64,000 bases of DNA from positions 1 to 64,000 of the forward strand of contig JASANG010003260.1 in NCBI GenBank assembly GCA_030248215.1. The letters are read 5' to 3'. Of the stretch, positions 37,586 to 49,400 are shown one piece after another. Both the position numbers and the translations under genes were made by a program. Origin of the DNA: Enoplolaimus lenunculus. Taxonomy: Eukaryota; Nematoda; Enoplea; Enoplida; Thoracostomopsidae. Position 1 is the stretch's first letter, and each line of letters begins with the position of its first letter. The notes below the pieces were generated by a model. The model was not told the DNA's origin and did not search any database. It saw nothing but the letters and a program-made list of their open reading frames with translations.

Positions 37586-38699
37586 GCCAATTTTTTTGAA
37601 ACGTAACCTAAAAATGGTTGCAGTTGTGATTTAATCGTTTATAAGCTTACATACTATCACGTTTGCCGCTGTTGGTTTAAGCTGGCGGTTATATGCTAAA
37701 TAGCGTCTTGATTTGTTCGCTTCGTTGAATAATTTTTTATTTAAAATCAAAATATTAGAAGTTTTCGAATGCTGATTATGTTTATTGAATTAGTTTAGAT
37801 TAGATTTAAGTATTCGTTGATAGCGGTGTGTCAGGAACTACAAAGCACTGCTACCAGTCTCTATATACTCATCAAGCATGTTTAAATATATACATATATA
37901 CATATACATATATTTATTTATATATGTATATATAATTATAAATAAATATTTATTTATTTATATATAAATATATGTTGTATTATTTATCAGCCAATTCAAA
38001 CCTATTCTGCTATTTCTCGGACAATTCTGGAAGCCAAAATATATACAGGATAACTATTGTAATTAATTAATATTTTTCATTATTACCGGTCGCAGAAGCG
38101 AATATGAGTAATTTTCTGTGTCAAAGCGTAATCCTAAATCTAAGCCTAAGGCTAAGCATAATGATGGGCGATGTGTTGTCGAACCGATGAAATTTCGGGT
38201 TGGCAACGAGTTGTCGCGCTATGAATACAAATATATATATGCTTGTGCAGTTAGCACTAGGCTTCCTAGGAGTCAGCAGTATAAGCGGTTGTATGAAAGC
38301 ACTCTTTTAACTGTTTCTTTGTTCTTCGAACATTCAAAAAATATTGCACGAATGTTTCCATTTTAGCTAATCCGAATTGTCTGACGCCTTTAAAGCCAAT
38401 CATTATTTTGGCTATGCCAGCGCGTATGTCTGAAGCAATTTTTCTTTATTTTTAAAGTATATTGTTATTCACTCAGGAATAACTAAACTAGTACTGGTAT
38501 CGGCGTGCAAAAAACACCGAGACCAATATTTTAGTGTTACAGATACCAATACATCGGTTCTGTGAGAAGTTCGTGATTTATTAGCAGCAAGCAACCCTAA
38601 ACCAGAACTCTGTGTTGTTCTATCCCGATGCAAGCTATCGCTCTGATTCAGTAACGCAGCAGCCGGATAAATCTTTAACGCCCCAGCCAATAAGCGTTA

Positions 38700-39560
38700 T
38701 AACACCGATAATTCAATACACACAATGACGACACACGACATATGCCCTAATTGGCGTAGTCCTTTTTTCGCCTGAAACGTTTCCACTAACCGGTGTACTT
38801 AATGCCTAGATTCTGTTTAGTCTAGCCACAAGTCGTCACAACTTCAGATTCTCCAGCCGTTTCAACAAGTTTTCTCCAAAAAGCCGAGTATTCTAACGCC
38901 GTTAGAATTACACAAATTTTCCGACTAAACTAGCCACGTTAGAATGGCCAAGTTCCTGGCAGAGTAGTTAAACTAACCCCGTTAGAGTTACTAGACTGCG
39001 TTCGCCGCTTATCTCCTGATTAAGAGGTAAAACGTAGTTTTCCACACGCTATGCGCAAACAGGAAAACACAACGCAACTCCTTTCCTTCACATCGGACTT
39101 CCGCGGTAAGTTGAGATTCAATAAACTATAATACAGTTAAGTCAACACTGTTTAAGCTTCCAAGAAAACGTATAAATCAGACGCTAAGAGATTCACAAAT
39201 ATTCGCACCAACTTGTCATCACCCGAATTCATAATGAATTCCTGTCCTGGCTACCCCATAGGTATCTCGACCTCATTTGCATGTCGATCGACACCCACAC
39301 GTGAGTGTCCGCCAACCTTTGCAAACGAGGAACGACGCACCTCTTCCGCCTCGACACAACAACAACAATTTATAGACACCCATATTGGGTGCTGATATAG
39401 CCTAGCTATGTCTTTCAACCGCAAAACTAGCCAAAGTAATATGAACTAATATTTAACGGCCATACAATGACCAGGTAAGTTGTACATTGCGGACGCAGCC
39501 GCCATAGCATAGATTTATACTTTACAGCCTTCTACCAACGCCTAAGCCTAACAGCCTAAC
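38700..39560. other. Mirror of the CTAACGnnGTTAG segment
   Basis: Palindromes at about 38894, 38935 and 38975. The middle one is one base off (ctagccacgttag), as seen on the + strand. Confidence 0.4.
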
Positions 39561-40188
39561 TTAAGATCTAATAGAGACTAGGTTGAGCTAGGGACTCCCT
39601 TAAGGTATTGATTTAAGGTTTGGCTTTATTTTATGTTTTAGTTTTTAGTTTAAAATATGGTTTGAGTGTGGCAGAGCCACCTACAGGTTCAACACTTGTC
39701 TAAAGTTTATATTACTCTAAGTTGTAAAATAATAGCCTAATCCTACGCCAGACTGTATACCTAATCCTAAGCAAGGCTCTAAGCTTTAGCCCAATCGTGC
39801 GATAAAAATATGTTGCCAAAATCTAAAACTTTCCAAAACTGTAATGGAAGGAAAAATGCTCAAGGGCTCAAAACGTATTATTAATATATTTTAAGAAAAT
39901 TAATTTTAAAATTTTGGCAAATTTTATTTTTCAACTTTCATATTATGAATAGTGTCGGTATAAATTATAGTTGCATATGATTGAAGGTGTGAAGTAGAAA
40001 CATAGCGTTGCACATAGTTGTTTTCGTGTAAATTTGACGCATAAATTTAAACTCTTATGACCAAGTGTATGTCATTTTTGAAACATCTTGATTTTCCACA
40101 CTGAAAAGTGCTAACCAACCTATCTTCCCGATCTCAAATTTTGGCCAATGCCTTCCCTGTATGATGCAATGGATCGTCTGCACATGCG

Positions 40189-40591
40189 GTAGTGACCCAA
40201 ATAAGAGGAGGGGGACTGATATTTATTTGGCCTCTCCAGATTGTATCCCCTGTTATTCAGTTACGGACTGTTATTTATTTTTAATCCACTCTTCGCGGCC
40301 CTTCGTTACTAATATATATCTATTATTGAAACTATCCATTGAATGAAACGTTAATTTATCTTGTGTCGATAGCAGCTTAAGGGATCATGCCAGCTTATAC
40401 TTAGGAATGTACTTTCAAAACTCAAGATACCTTAATGATTCGAACTCAACTTTATTTGGTCCTATTCCAATTAGGGTTTAGGGACTTTATCCGCTTACGG
40501 ACTCTAATTAGGGATACGGACTCCTATTGATTGGATCTCAAAATGGGGACCTCCCCCTTTTTTCCCCACACCTTCTTATTCGGGTCTCTAC
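40189..40591. mobile_element. 420-bp TIR element, mirror of copy 2
   Basis: Same element as 12273-12675 in reverse; TIRs gtagtgacccaaataaga and the inverse at 40574-40591. Confidence 0.75.
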
Positions 40592-41146
40592 GGTAGGTGA
40601 ATTTATTTATGTTTAAACTTTTGGAGTGAATTTGAGTTTCTTCAAACATATCAGCCAACACTAAATAATTTTGGGTCCCTTTCCAAATGACTGGCTTGCT
40701 TTTGCCAAGCCTAAAACCATTTCTTATTGGCAAAAATTGTTTGTTTTTGTTTCAAATAAAAATTTGAGAAAATCCTTAATTTTACGAAATTTATAAAATT
40801 TAATCCAAATCTATTGGCTTGCAGAGGCCAGTTCAGTTTTTCTTGTATTAAATTTGATTTTTAACGCGTTGGCGTTTGGTTTTTTCAATTTAAAAAAATC
40901 AAAATTTCAACTTTTAGTGTCGTTTTTCGATTTAGTACATGAGACGCCGTCGATTGCCGGTATGATATTCCACATGACGGTGAAAATTCAAGTAAACCAT
41001 CATGCACAAATACACAACAGTCGTCAAGTAAGCATTGAGCCGAAATTTTCAACCTCAACCCAAAATTTTCTGAGTCCCGTTCAAACGATTCGTGTGGAAG
41101 TTGCCGTTGCTCACGTTTTTTCGTCGAGTTGCCGGTCAGTAGTTAT

Positions 41147-41178
41147 AACCCCCCGGGGGGGGGGGGTTATAACTACTC
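41147..41178. repeat. Hairpin with G run, right arm
   Basis: agtagttataacccccc followed by a G run of about 11 and the inverse arm. The run length differs from the left copy. Confidence 0.85.
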
Positions 41179-41821
41179 CGGTCGATTGCCAATTCCTGGT
41201 TGGATTTTGCAAAATTAATATTTGTCAAAAAAACCCGAATATAAAACTACATGTAACTTATAGGAAACATAGAACAAAAAACCGCTGCGTTTTCTAGACT
41301 AAATTATAATAGCTTTCAAGTATTAACGATGATCTATTTATCACTATTTCGACCAGCTGTTCTCGGCTTTATCTTTAACGATTGAGGGGGTAAAAGTGAA
41401 GTAGATATCTCTCCGTGTGAAAAATTAAGCAGTTTCTCGACAAAACACAGGTTAATTGAGCATTTTTCGCATTAAAATTGCAATAAATTTGTTCAACTTT
41501 TCAATGACCCCTCTTATTATGCGAGGAATTGTGTAATGATTTGAGTCACACGTGAACAGGGTATAACTTACTTTTGTTGCGTATTTGGTAGGTAATGGCA
41601 ACCTATATATTGCAGGAGCAATAGTGAACTAAGACCCGAAATATGATCGGCTTTTTAGTGGTTGTGTAGCGGAGCTTTTATGTGGTGCCATATGGTATTT
41701 TAGTGATTTTTAAAATATTGGATACCAGTATTGAACTTTGTTATTTTTGCTCATAGGCACAAGAATAAAAGACGCCTATAGGATCAAGCTGATATATTCT
41801 AGAAAAGACGATCAATAATCG

Positions 41822-41985
41822 GGCCCGCAACCAAGGATCAGGGCAGGGAGGCTGAGCTTTCCCCTGCTAAAATTTGGGCGACTCTAGAAAAGTTTCAACC
41901 TTGCTTGTATGTCTTTGAACACACTTGTATGCTTTGCCTGAAAGTATTTTAGCTCCCTAGTAGGGTAGAGCTTGCTATGGGCCTG
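41822..41985. mobile_element. ~165-bp MITE, right-arm mirror
   Basis: Reverse of 10874-11037 with a few substitutions. Confidence 0.6.
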
Positions 41986-42037
41986 TCATCAATTATGCGG
42001 ATATCACCGCTCTCAGATTTCAGAATTTTATAAACCT

Positions 42038-42319
42038 AAAAGCCCTATTCAAACGTGCATGTTTTTGCTGCGAAAACGTGCAGCTGCAAATTGCACGCAG
42101 AACTTGCATTTTTTCATCAGCCAATGAGAAAGCGGCTGCAATAACTCAATGAACTTGCACGGTTGCTGACACATGTGAACTAAATTCCTAGCTATGATTT
42201 TTAATGAATTATACGCAGCTACAAGTTTTTCGGACGGGATTTGATACAAAACTTGCAAGTGCACGTTGTAGCTGCAAGTTCTCGTTGCAAAAACTTGAAT
42301 GTGTGAACAGGGCTTTAAG
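42038..42319. mobile_element. ~280-bp MITE, right-arm mirror
   Basis: Reverse of 10541-10819. Confidence 0.75.
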
Positions 42320-43670
42320 ATATAATTTAAAGCAACTGTTTAATTCGCAATATATTACATATTTACGAATACCAGCCATTGAAATTTTTTAAAAACTTAA
42401 ACTTGCGAAACATTTAACGCTTTTTTGAGCAGAAGGCATCGGACGCATAATTTTTGACCAAATTAATTTGATTGACTAAATTTTCGTATGCTGTCCGAAT
42501 TTTACAGTAATTTCGTTTAAAAATTTCTGTATCAAATAGGTCTTATTTGGTAAAATGTTATTCATAAAACTACAAGGCCCATGATACGTTTCTTCGATAT
42601 ATTAACAAAATACAGAACTAAGTAAAAGCTGGAATACGCTACATTATTTATCTCAGTCCATATTTGCGGTGAAAATATTGCAACCACTTTGACTAGTTTC
42701 GTTGACACATTTTTCTAGTAGGTCAAAAGGTCTACTATGACTGCTACACGCGCAAAAAATAGGTTTAGGTTTGAATGGTAAGTAGTTTGGTTCTTTGCAA
42801 CCCAAAATAACGCTGCAATAGAGTTGTTTAACCAAGCTTTTAACTTGATTACCCCGTTTCACCAAAAAAAATATTACAAGTTTTCAGTTTTCCATGGCTG
42901 AAACTCTCCAAAGACGTTTTTAACTGGTTCAGTTTTAACGCTTTAATATGGCTAAATACTACCAGTCTCGGAGCCAGAATTGTATTAAGCTTTCAACGGT
43001 GGATGCCCCAGTAATTATATATATAGTTTGGGGGGTAATTCGCTTTACACTCAGATAACATATAATTAGTGTATACGGAAATATAAATCTTGTAAAATAG
43101 GTTTCGGACACACCCCATCTTACAGACGCTTTTTTTGTTGCGACGCCCAGCACAGCAATAAACCTGGTTTTTGTTCTACTGGTGAGGTACGACGATTTTT
43201 GGTTTGACTTTTTGGTTTAAAAACAATTTTGTTTGCCAGATCATCAGGGCGGTAATTATTGTCAAAAATATATTGGCGAAAGGCACTTGGTCAATTTTGC
43301 AATATAGCAGCCGTTATATAGTCACAAAGTCTGTATGATAGTCCTACTAGCGAACGCTTATCAAAATTTTTATTCGCGATGTGAAGGCATAGGCCGCTCC
43401 CTGGCATCAGTTTTCTAAAATATTGCCAGAATGGATGAATAGGTATAAGCGTTAAACCAGGTTTTGTTATACTGTATATATAGAGGTTTGTTTTGTTGTT
43501 ATGTATAGTATTTTAATTTTGGCAACTGCCAGAGTAATATATGAGTACTGAGTAGAGTGTTTACAAGTAAATTGTTAGATCTCCCAAGACTTGAAATTTG
43601 AGGTTTAACGATACGATCTTACTCTAGAAAACGTGGGCATTTCTTTCACATTTAAAGTATTAAGGCTTAG

Positions 43671-43842
43671 GCGTAGGAAAAGGGGGCCCCACCCCCAGTA
43701 ACCCAATTGAGGGTCCAAACTCCCAAAGAGGGCCCACACCGTATCAAGATTTTAAATAAAAAATTGAAAAATATTTTGATCAACGCAAGCGGACCCCACC
43801 CTGGAATTTTGGGGGCCCACCCTACCCTACTCCGGCACTGAA
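43671..43842. mobile_element. ~170-bp MITE, right-arm mirror
   Basis: Reverse of 9018-9187. Confidence 0.6.
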
Positions 43843-44241
43843 AGTTACACTCTGTACGATTAAACCTACAGGCTGAAAAAATTATGAGGGAGGGGGGAGC
43901 TTAAAGCCTGTTTGTTCCGCCATTAATCATGAACCCTAGATTCGGACGCAAATGCGAAATGGATCATTTTAAATTTCGCATATCCAATGGTAGGCGAGTC
44001 CGCAAGGAGATATGAATGACAGTTTTTCATCCGAACTAGTCTATTTCTAGCGAAGCTTTTCAGGTTCCAGTACTTGATTACTACCCCCCCCCACGCGCTA
44101 GTGTTAATAATTTGATAGAAGGCGAAAGGTTCAGATATATTCAGTACGGTTTTTATTTTTCTAAGCTTTAACTTAGGCTTAGGTTTAAACTAAGCCTACG
44201 TGTAACAAATCCTAAGCCTATTTTATTAATATAAATAGTAT

Positions 44242-44466
44242 GTGGGTGTAAGTATTAAACAAGTAATAAAAGCAATCACCAAACTTGGTTCATTGTTGTC
44301 GTGGACCAAGTTTGTTGACACCTGTGGGTGGAAGGACGAAATCCTCGCCCTGCCCGCCGTGTTCTTACAGCGTCAACCGGCTCGTGCACGGTTATTTTTT
44401 GAATTTTTAGAATTTGCAGGTGAATATTTTCCAATTACCCGCACGCGAGTGTTTCAGTTCGCATAA
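44242..44466 (+). CDS. Possible unassigned exon, right copy
   Basis: Same peptide as 8393-8617, 1.6 kb upstream of SLC9C-like exon 1 and on the same strand. It could be a 5' exon of that gene or unrelated. Both arms keep the frame, but the arms are so alike that this adds little. Confidence 0.25.
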   Translation: MGVSIKQVIKAITKLGSLLSWTKFVDTCGWKDEILALPAVFLQRQPARARLFFEFLEFAGEYFPITRTRVFQFA

Positions 44467-44587
44467 TGAACGTGTGTAAAATTTAGCAAAAAAATGTTTC
44501 ATTAGTAAAATATTTAAGGTAAAGTCAAGAAATTTGATATGTTTCCTTGTCTGTAGTCAAACTCAGCATATCAAGTTGCATGGGGGC

Positions 44588-44760
44588 ATGCCGGTAGCCA
44601 GCTCACCCTTGCTACAAGGGTTGGGCTAAAAAATTTTCAAGAGTGGCATACAAGGGTTTTCATTGACTTAATACTAGCAAGGTTGAAAATTTTTTGCGGG
44701 AAGCCAAAGCTTGTTCAGGTGGTTGAGCCTACCCCGGCCAACCTTAGGTAAGGGCTCGCG
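44588..44760. mobile_element. ~165-bp MITE, right-arm mirror
   Basis: Reverse of 8101-8271. Confidence 0.65.
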
Positions 44761-44956
44761 TACGGGTCAGGGGCAATATATCTTAGCCTCAGCCTTATTT
44801 TTTGTCACATAGACATATTGAAGTATTGAATGATCGTAAACAATTTACCAATTTTATGTTAAACTCAATTTTTAACCGCTGTGTCGATGTCTGTGATTCG
44901 TGCAATCCAAATTTTGGGTCTGTATATAAACTTCAAAGAACACCCTTGCGTGACTA

Positions 44957-45183
44957 GGGTCTATATTCTCAAATGCATATAGCACCTATCATCACTTAGT
45001 ACTAGGTTTTCAAAGTAACGAACTGTTGCATTTGTAGATATCAAAATTTGCACAAAAGTAGAGTATACCAAATGCAGTAAATTTGCTGAATTTCAAACTT
45101 CACCATTCTCTGGTTTAAACGCTTACAAGACATATCACCAACTGGTAATAGATGCTATACACATTTGAGAATACGGGCTTTTA
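44957..45183. mobile_element. ~225-bp MITE, right-arm mirror
   Basis: Reverse of 7678-7902. A fragment of the same end occurs at 62643-62662. Confidence 0.7.
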
Positions 45184-46071
45184 GAACTGAATTTTTAAAA
45201 GACTACCACCGCTTAGAGCGAGAATCGCTGAATTTAACTTCAACTGTTGAATCATATATAACAAATATTGAGCTGTATTGAAATTGTAAATTGAAACCAG
45301 CCAGATTTTTCAAACAATCATGTATTCAACTGTTTTAAAGTGGTTTATTTTTGAAAATGTTCTTACGTTCCCACACATTAGTGTTAATTTGACACAAGAC
45401 AAAACATCACCCACACCGCTGTTTATTAGTTTCCTAACGGTTACCGCCCTCCAGGGGACATCCTGAAGGGTCCCGGCGAAACAGATCTGTATTTCGGTTT
45501 CAAAAAATTTGAATTAAAGTTGCACATTAAGATATTAATGCTTATTTGGCTTTTCGCTCTCTTCGCGTGCTAATTTTTTCTGTGCCATTATATTTTATGC
45601 CCACTCACGTGTGACCCCTGATTTTAGATACGCTGCTGTGTCTCCGATTGATACCTTACAATGGGCGCTTCATCTCTCAGGCGGGAATGGGCTCGGATAC
45701 CCTAGCCGCCGCGACCCAAACCAAAGCCTATTAATTCAGTTACTAAGTATACCTGCAGTGAACATTTTTTGGGGGGAGTATTGAACACGTGCCATAGAAA
45801 TGCTGCCTCAGCTTTATTTTAAGTTTACTCGAGCGGCACTGTACCCGCTCAGCTGAATTTGCTTAACCCATTCATCCAAAAATATACACACAAAGTTAAT
45901 TTTAACTCATTTTTAGAAGACATATCTATATTTAGCGTTTTACCATGATGTACATATATCTTAAACTAAATATACTTCAATATCCCATATTAATCTATCT
46001 TACCTCAAATTATTAACCTAGGCTAATTTCACCTTAATTCTACTCCTATCTTAAAAGTTATACTTTCTGCA

Positions 46072-46414
46072 ATGGCAAAACCGTGGCTCCCTCGCGGCCC
46101 TATAGTCCCATCAGAAGACCATTCCTATTTGCCGCTAGAGTTGCTACCCTCAAATTCTACCCTCGCCATGAACATTACCGCAGACACGCCCAGAAATGTG
46201 ACATTTTTGACAAAGTTAGACCTTGCATCTTCTCATATTGCTATTGATACTTGTTTGCTGGGTCTATTTGTAACTGTGTTATCGGCAATTTGTCTTGGCC
46301 TGATATTTATGAAGCTGTTTCGACGTAAATCAGATACCCACGGATCGTTGAATTATGGCGCTGCGCTTATTGCTACGGCTGCAATTGTGGGTGTCGTGCT
46401 GGCTAAACTGCAAC
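46072..46414 (+). CDS. SLC9C-like exon 1 (N-terminus, TM1-TM2)
   Basis: The ATG at 46072 opens 114 codons and the exon ends with one spare base before GTAAGC. The N-terminus (residues 1-58) is polar with three N-glycosylation sequons (NST 28-30, NIT 34-36, NVT 42-44), which suits an outward or lumenal start. Hydrophobic segments lie at about 60-81 and 95-112, with KLFRRK after the first. The same frame stays open to 46482, but that tail would skip the donor and end in the repeat cluster. Splicing at 46414 joins exon 2 in phase. The start is the first convincing ATG; a further upstream exon is not excluded. Confidence 0.75.
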
Positions 46415-49400
46415 GTAAGCAATTTGAGTTATTGGCTCTTGTACACTTTCAACCAACATTTAATACTTTTACATTACTATGAGCAATAGTGGATAATGTC
46501 CACCTTGCAGAAGAGTGTGCAACTGCTTGGGCTGTGCATGGTACTAAATGTACCAGCACGCGTTGCGTTTTTGTTCGACCCCCCCCCTCAATCAGGGGGG
46601 TTTAAGCAAGAGATTAACAGTATGCTTCAGTACACCTACCCCCCCTTAAACAAGGGGGGAGGTTACAATTTGCTCCTAGCATTACTACGATATAAAACTG
46701 CATACAGACCCCCCCAATGAAGGGGGGTAGACCAAAAACGCAACGCGTGCCGGGTACATCCTTTTGTAACGTATTTAGGTAATAACACATTATTGCGGAT
46801 ACTTCTATTTCGATATTCACAGATTTAGTAATAACACATATTCATACTCTATTCGATATTGCATACATATGGCATGAATATGTAAAACCTAATGTAATTA
46901 TTTTTGTCTGAATGCAATTGGTTAAAACCTTAATTTGTGAATTGATTTTTGTCTAAAATTATGTACATTTTGTCGACCGAATGCAGTTGCACCAAACACA
47001 ACAACACACCGAAAAAAGAGCACTAACGAGAGCAAGAGCCAGACCGCAAACAAGAGGCAAGGTACATCGTGTAAAGACCCGACACACGTTGTGTTTTTGG
47101 CTTACCCGCCTTTGTACTTTAAAGTGAATATACTAGACCCCCACACCAACAACAAACCAAAATCAATAATAGGGTACAACCGATAACACACGACCAAAAA
47201 TACAGCACAAAACCCAACACACCAAATAAAAACGCCTAGAACAAAATATCGTACAACACACCACCATATCCCATACACGACACCGCGAACACACCAAACA
47301 ACCAAAGACAAACCAACAGAAAGCGCCAACAATACCAACCACACGCAAACAACACAAAACACCACCACAACAACATAACAAAAACGAAAAAACACCATCA
47401 ACAACAAAAACACAACCAAACAACACCAAAAAAAACAAACCCAAAAAAAAACACCCCCCCCCCCCCCACACCCAAAGAAGCCGGGCATATTTCATTGTAT
47501 GCTCCAAAACAAAACCAAGCGTCAAACATGCACGCCCACCCACCCCAACAACAAAACAAAAAACCGCCACCAAACGAAAAACGCCCCACAACAAAAAAAA
47601 GCTCTTTTTATAGTTTAATTTATGGGTATTCCAAAACAATTCTGAATAGCGACCCCCCTAAACAAGGGGGTCGGCTAAAAATGTAACACACACAAACAAA
47701 AAAACAGAACGCCGGGTGGTACATTTGTACCATGCGGGAACCCAGGAGTTGCACACTCTTGTCACTATCCACCTCTTGTTATGAGCAACTAATTGCAAAC
47801 TATACAACAGGTGCACATTGTATTAAGGTTATATAGCAGAATGGTAACAGCAAAATGCAACCGCTTCACGCTTGAGATTCCGGCGTTCAACATTTCAGCC
47901 TGAAATTAGATGTCTGACGCAATAGAAAATATTTAAGTATCTAACAACCCATGTTAACTATAGGAATGTGCCCATTAAGCGCAAGCCTATACATACGCAT
48001 AAGCCTCCCAGTCTCTAAATTGTCCAGTTTTTTTGTCTTCCCAGTAAACACTGCTCCCATAAGTAGCATGGGCGTTTTAGGAATAAGGCGTAAGTTTAGG
48101 TAAAGGCTTAGAAATAGTAAGCGTTCCTCTAAAATTTGCGGACGATTGGGTCACATGGAATTGTATCGTTGGACATGGTTGTGTTTTTAAGTCTATTTGT
48201 CTCAACTACACTACAAAAAATGGTGAGTCAAATTGACTATGTCCGAAATAGACTTTTTCTGACTACACAAACCGAGTCAAAATTCGACTCCGCCAGAGTC
48301 AAATTCGATTCAGTGAATCGCTCAGTGGGTCGAATTTGACTCTGGCCGAATCGAATTTGACTCAGTTTGTGTAGTCAAGGAAAAGCTTATTGAAAGAGTC
48401 CATTTGACTCGCATTTTTTACAGTGTAGCGTCTAGTTATTAACAGAAATATACTTGTCAAAATTATTTATAGAACAGGTGGCTGTAGATGGCTGCGTCAC
48501 TCTTTCTCACAGTGGCTATCGCGGCATGTCCGCCCTGTGGCAGTGTTATATTTAAAATTTCAGGACACAACACTGGTTACGGTTATTCCGTAGTCGGTTA
48601 TATCGACGCTATTCAACATCTTGCAACCCAGCGGACCCTGTATCACTGTTGTGCGCCAATATTTTGTTTCTATTCCGGCTACGTAATCCCAATTCATTTA
48701 CTAACTGCGGCGCGGGCTGTTTCAATTGCTGCCTATACCCTACTCGCAACGGTTGTGCCTTCGTTTGCAGTTGCCCTGATATTTCACGGGATATCCGAGT
48801 ATTTGAGAGTCACTCCCGATTGTTCTGGATTTCAATTCAATGCCTCGTTTCTGTTAGCATGGTTTATGCTCGGGTTTGGTAAGCATTGATTGATCGAAGC
48901 TTAGACAACGAGTATATAGTAATTATGTCGCAGGCGAAGTCATTTTTCCGCCCAATTCTGAATGGAACTAGTGTCCAAAGCGGAACTACGACTTGGGCAA
49001 GCCTAAGGCGGAATTATGTGTTGTAAAGCTGTGTGTTTTGTGATTGGTTACTTGATAGATGTAATCTAGCGTGATTACACTTTAGCTTATACGACAATTA
49101 TACCCGCATAATTCACAGAATAATACAGCTTTGGCTTTAATTACGGAAATTGGGTCAAAACATAAGCTATGTTAATTTTAATTCAAACATATACATTTTT
49201 TTCTAGTAAAGCTAGAAGTTATAGAGCTTTGGACCCACATCCTACGCTGTAGATTTTGAATATAACCATCATGTCCCGAATTATTTGTCGAATTACGATC
49301 ATGGCTATATTAGTATTTGTATATCAGTTTTTCATGGGTTAGAAAATTTTTGCTAGCACCACACTCTATTTTGTTAAAAACGTTAAGAGAATATTATAGT

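Larger units (their letters stand above)
46415..48563 (+). other. Intron 1 with MITE cluster, A/C tract and foldback element
   Basis: Begins GTAAGC and ends TTTCAG. It holds the caagagtgtgcaact-type repeat cluster (46483-47790), an almost pure A/C tract (47105-47600), and a 220-bp foldback element (48205-48428). Confidence 0.7.

Noticed and set aside
40854-41297. 147-codon + frame
   Set aside because: Interrupted in the left arm by the G-run length and includes the hairpin; no domain features.
47102-47639. 128- and 158-codon frames on the - strand
   Set aside because: Same composition effect in the A/C tract of intron 1.
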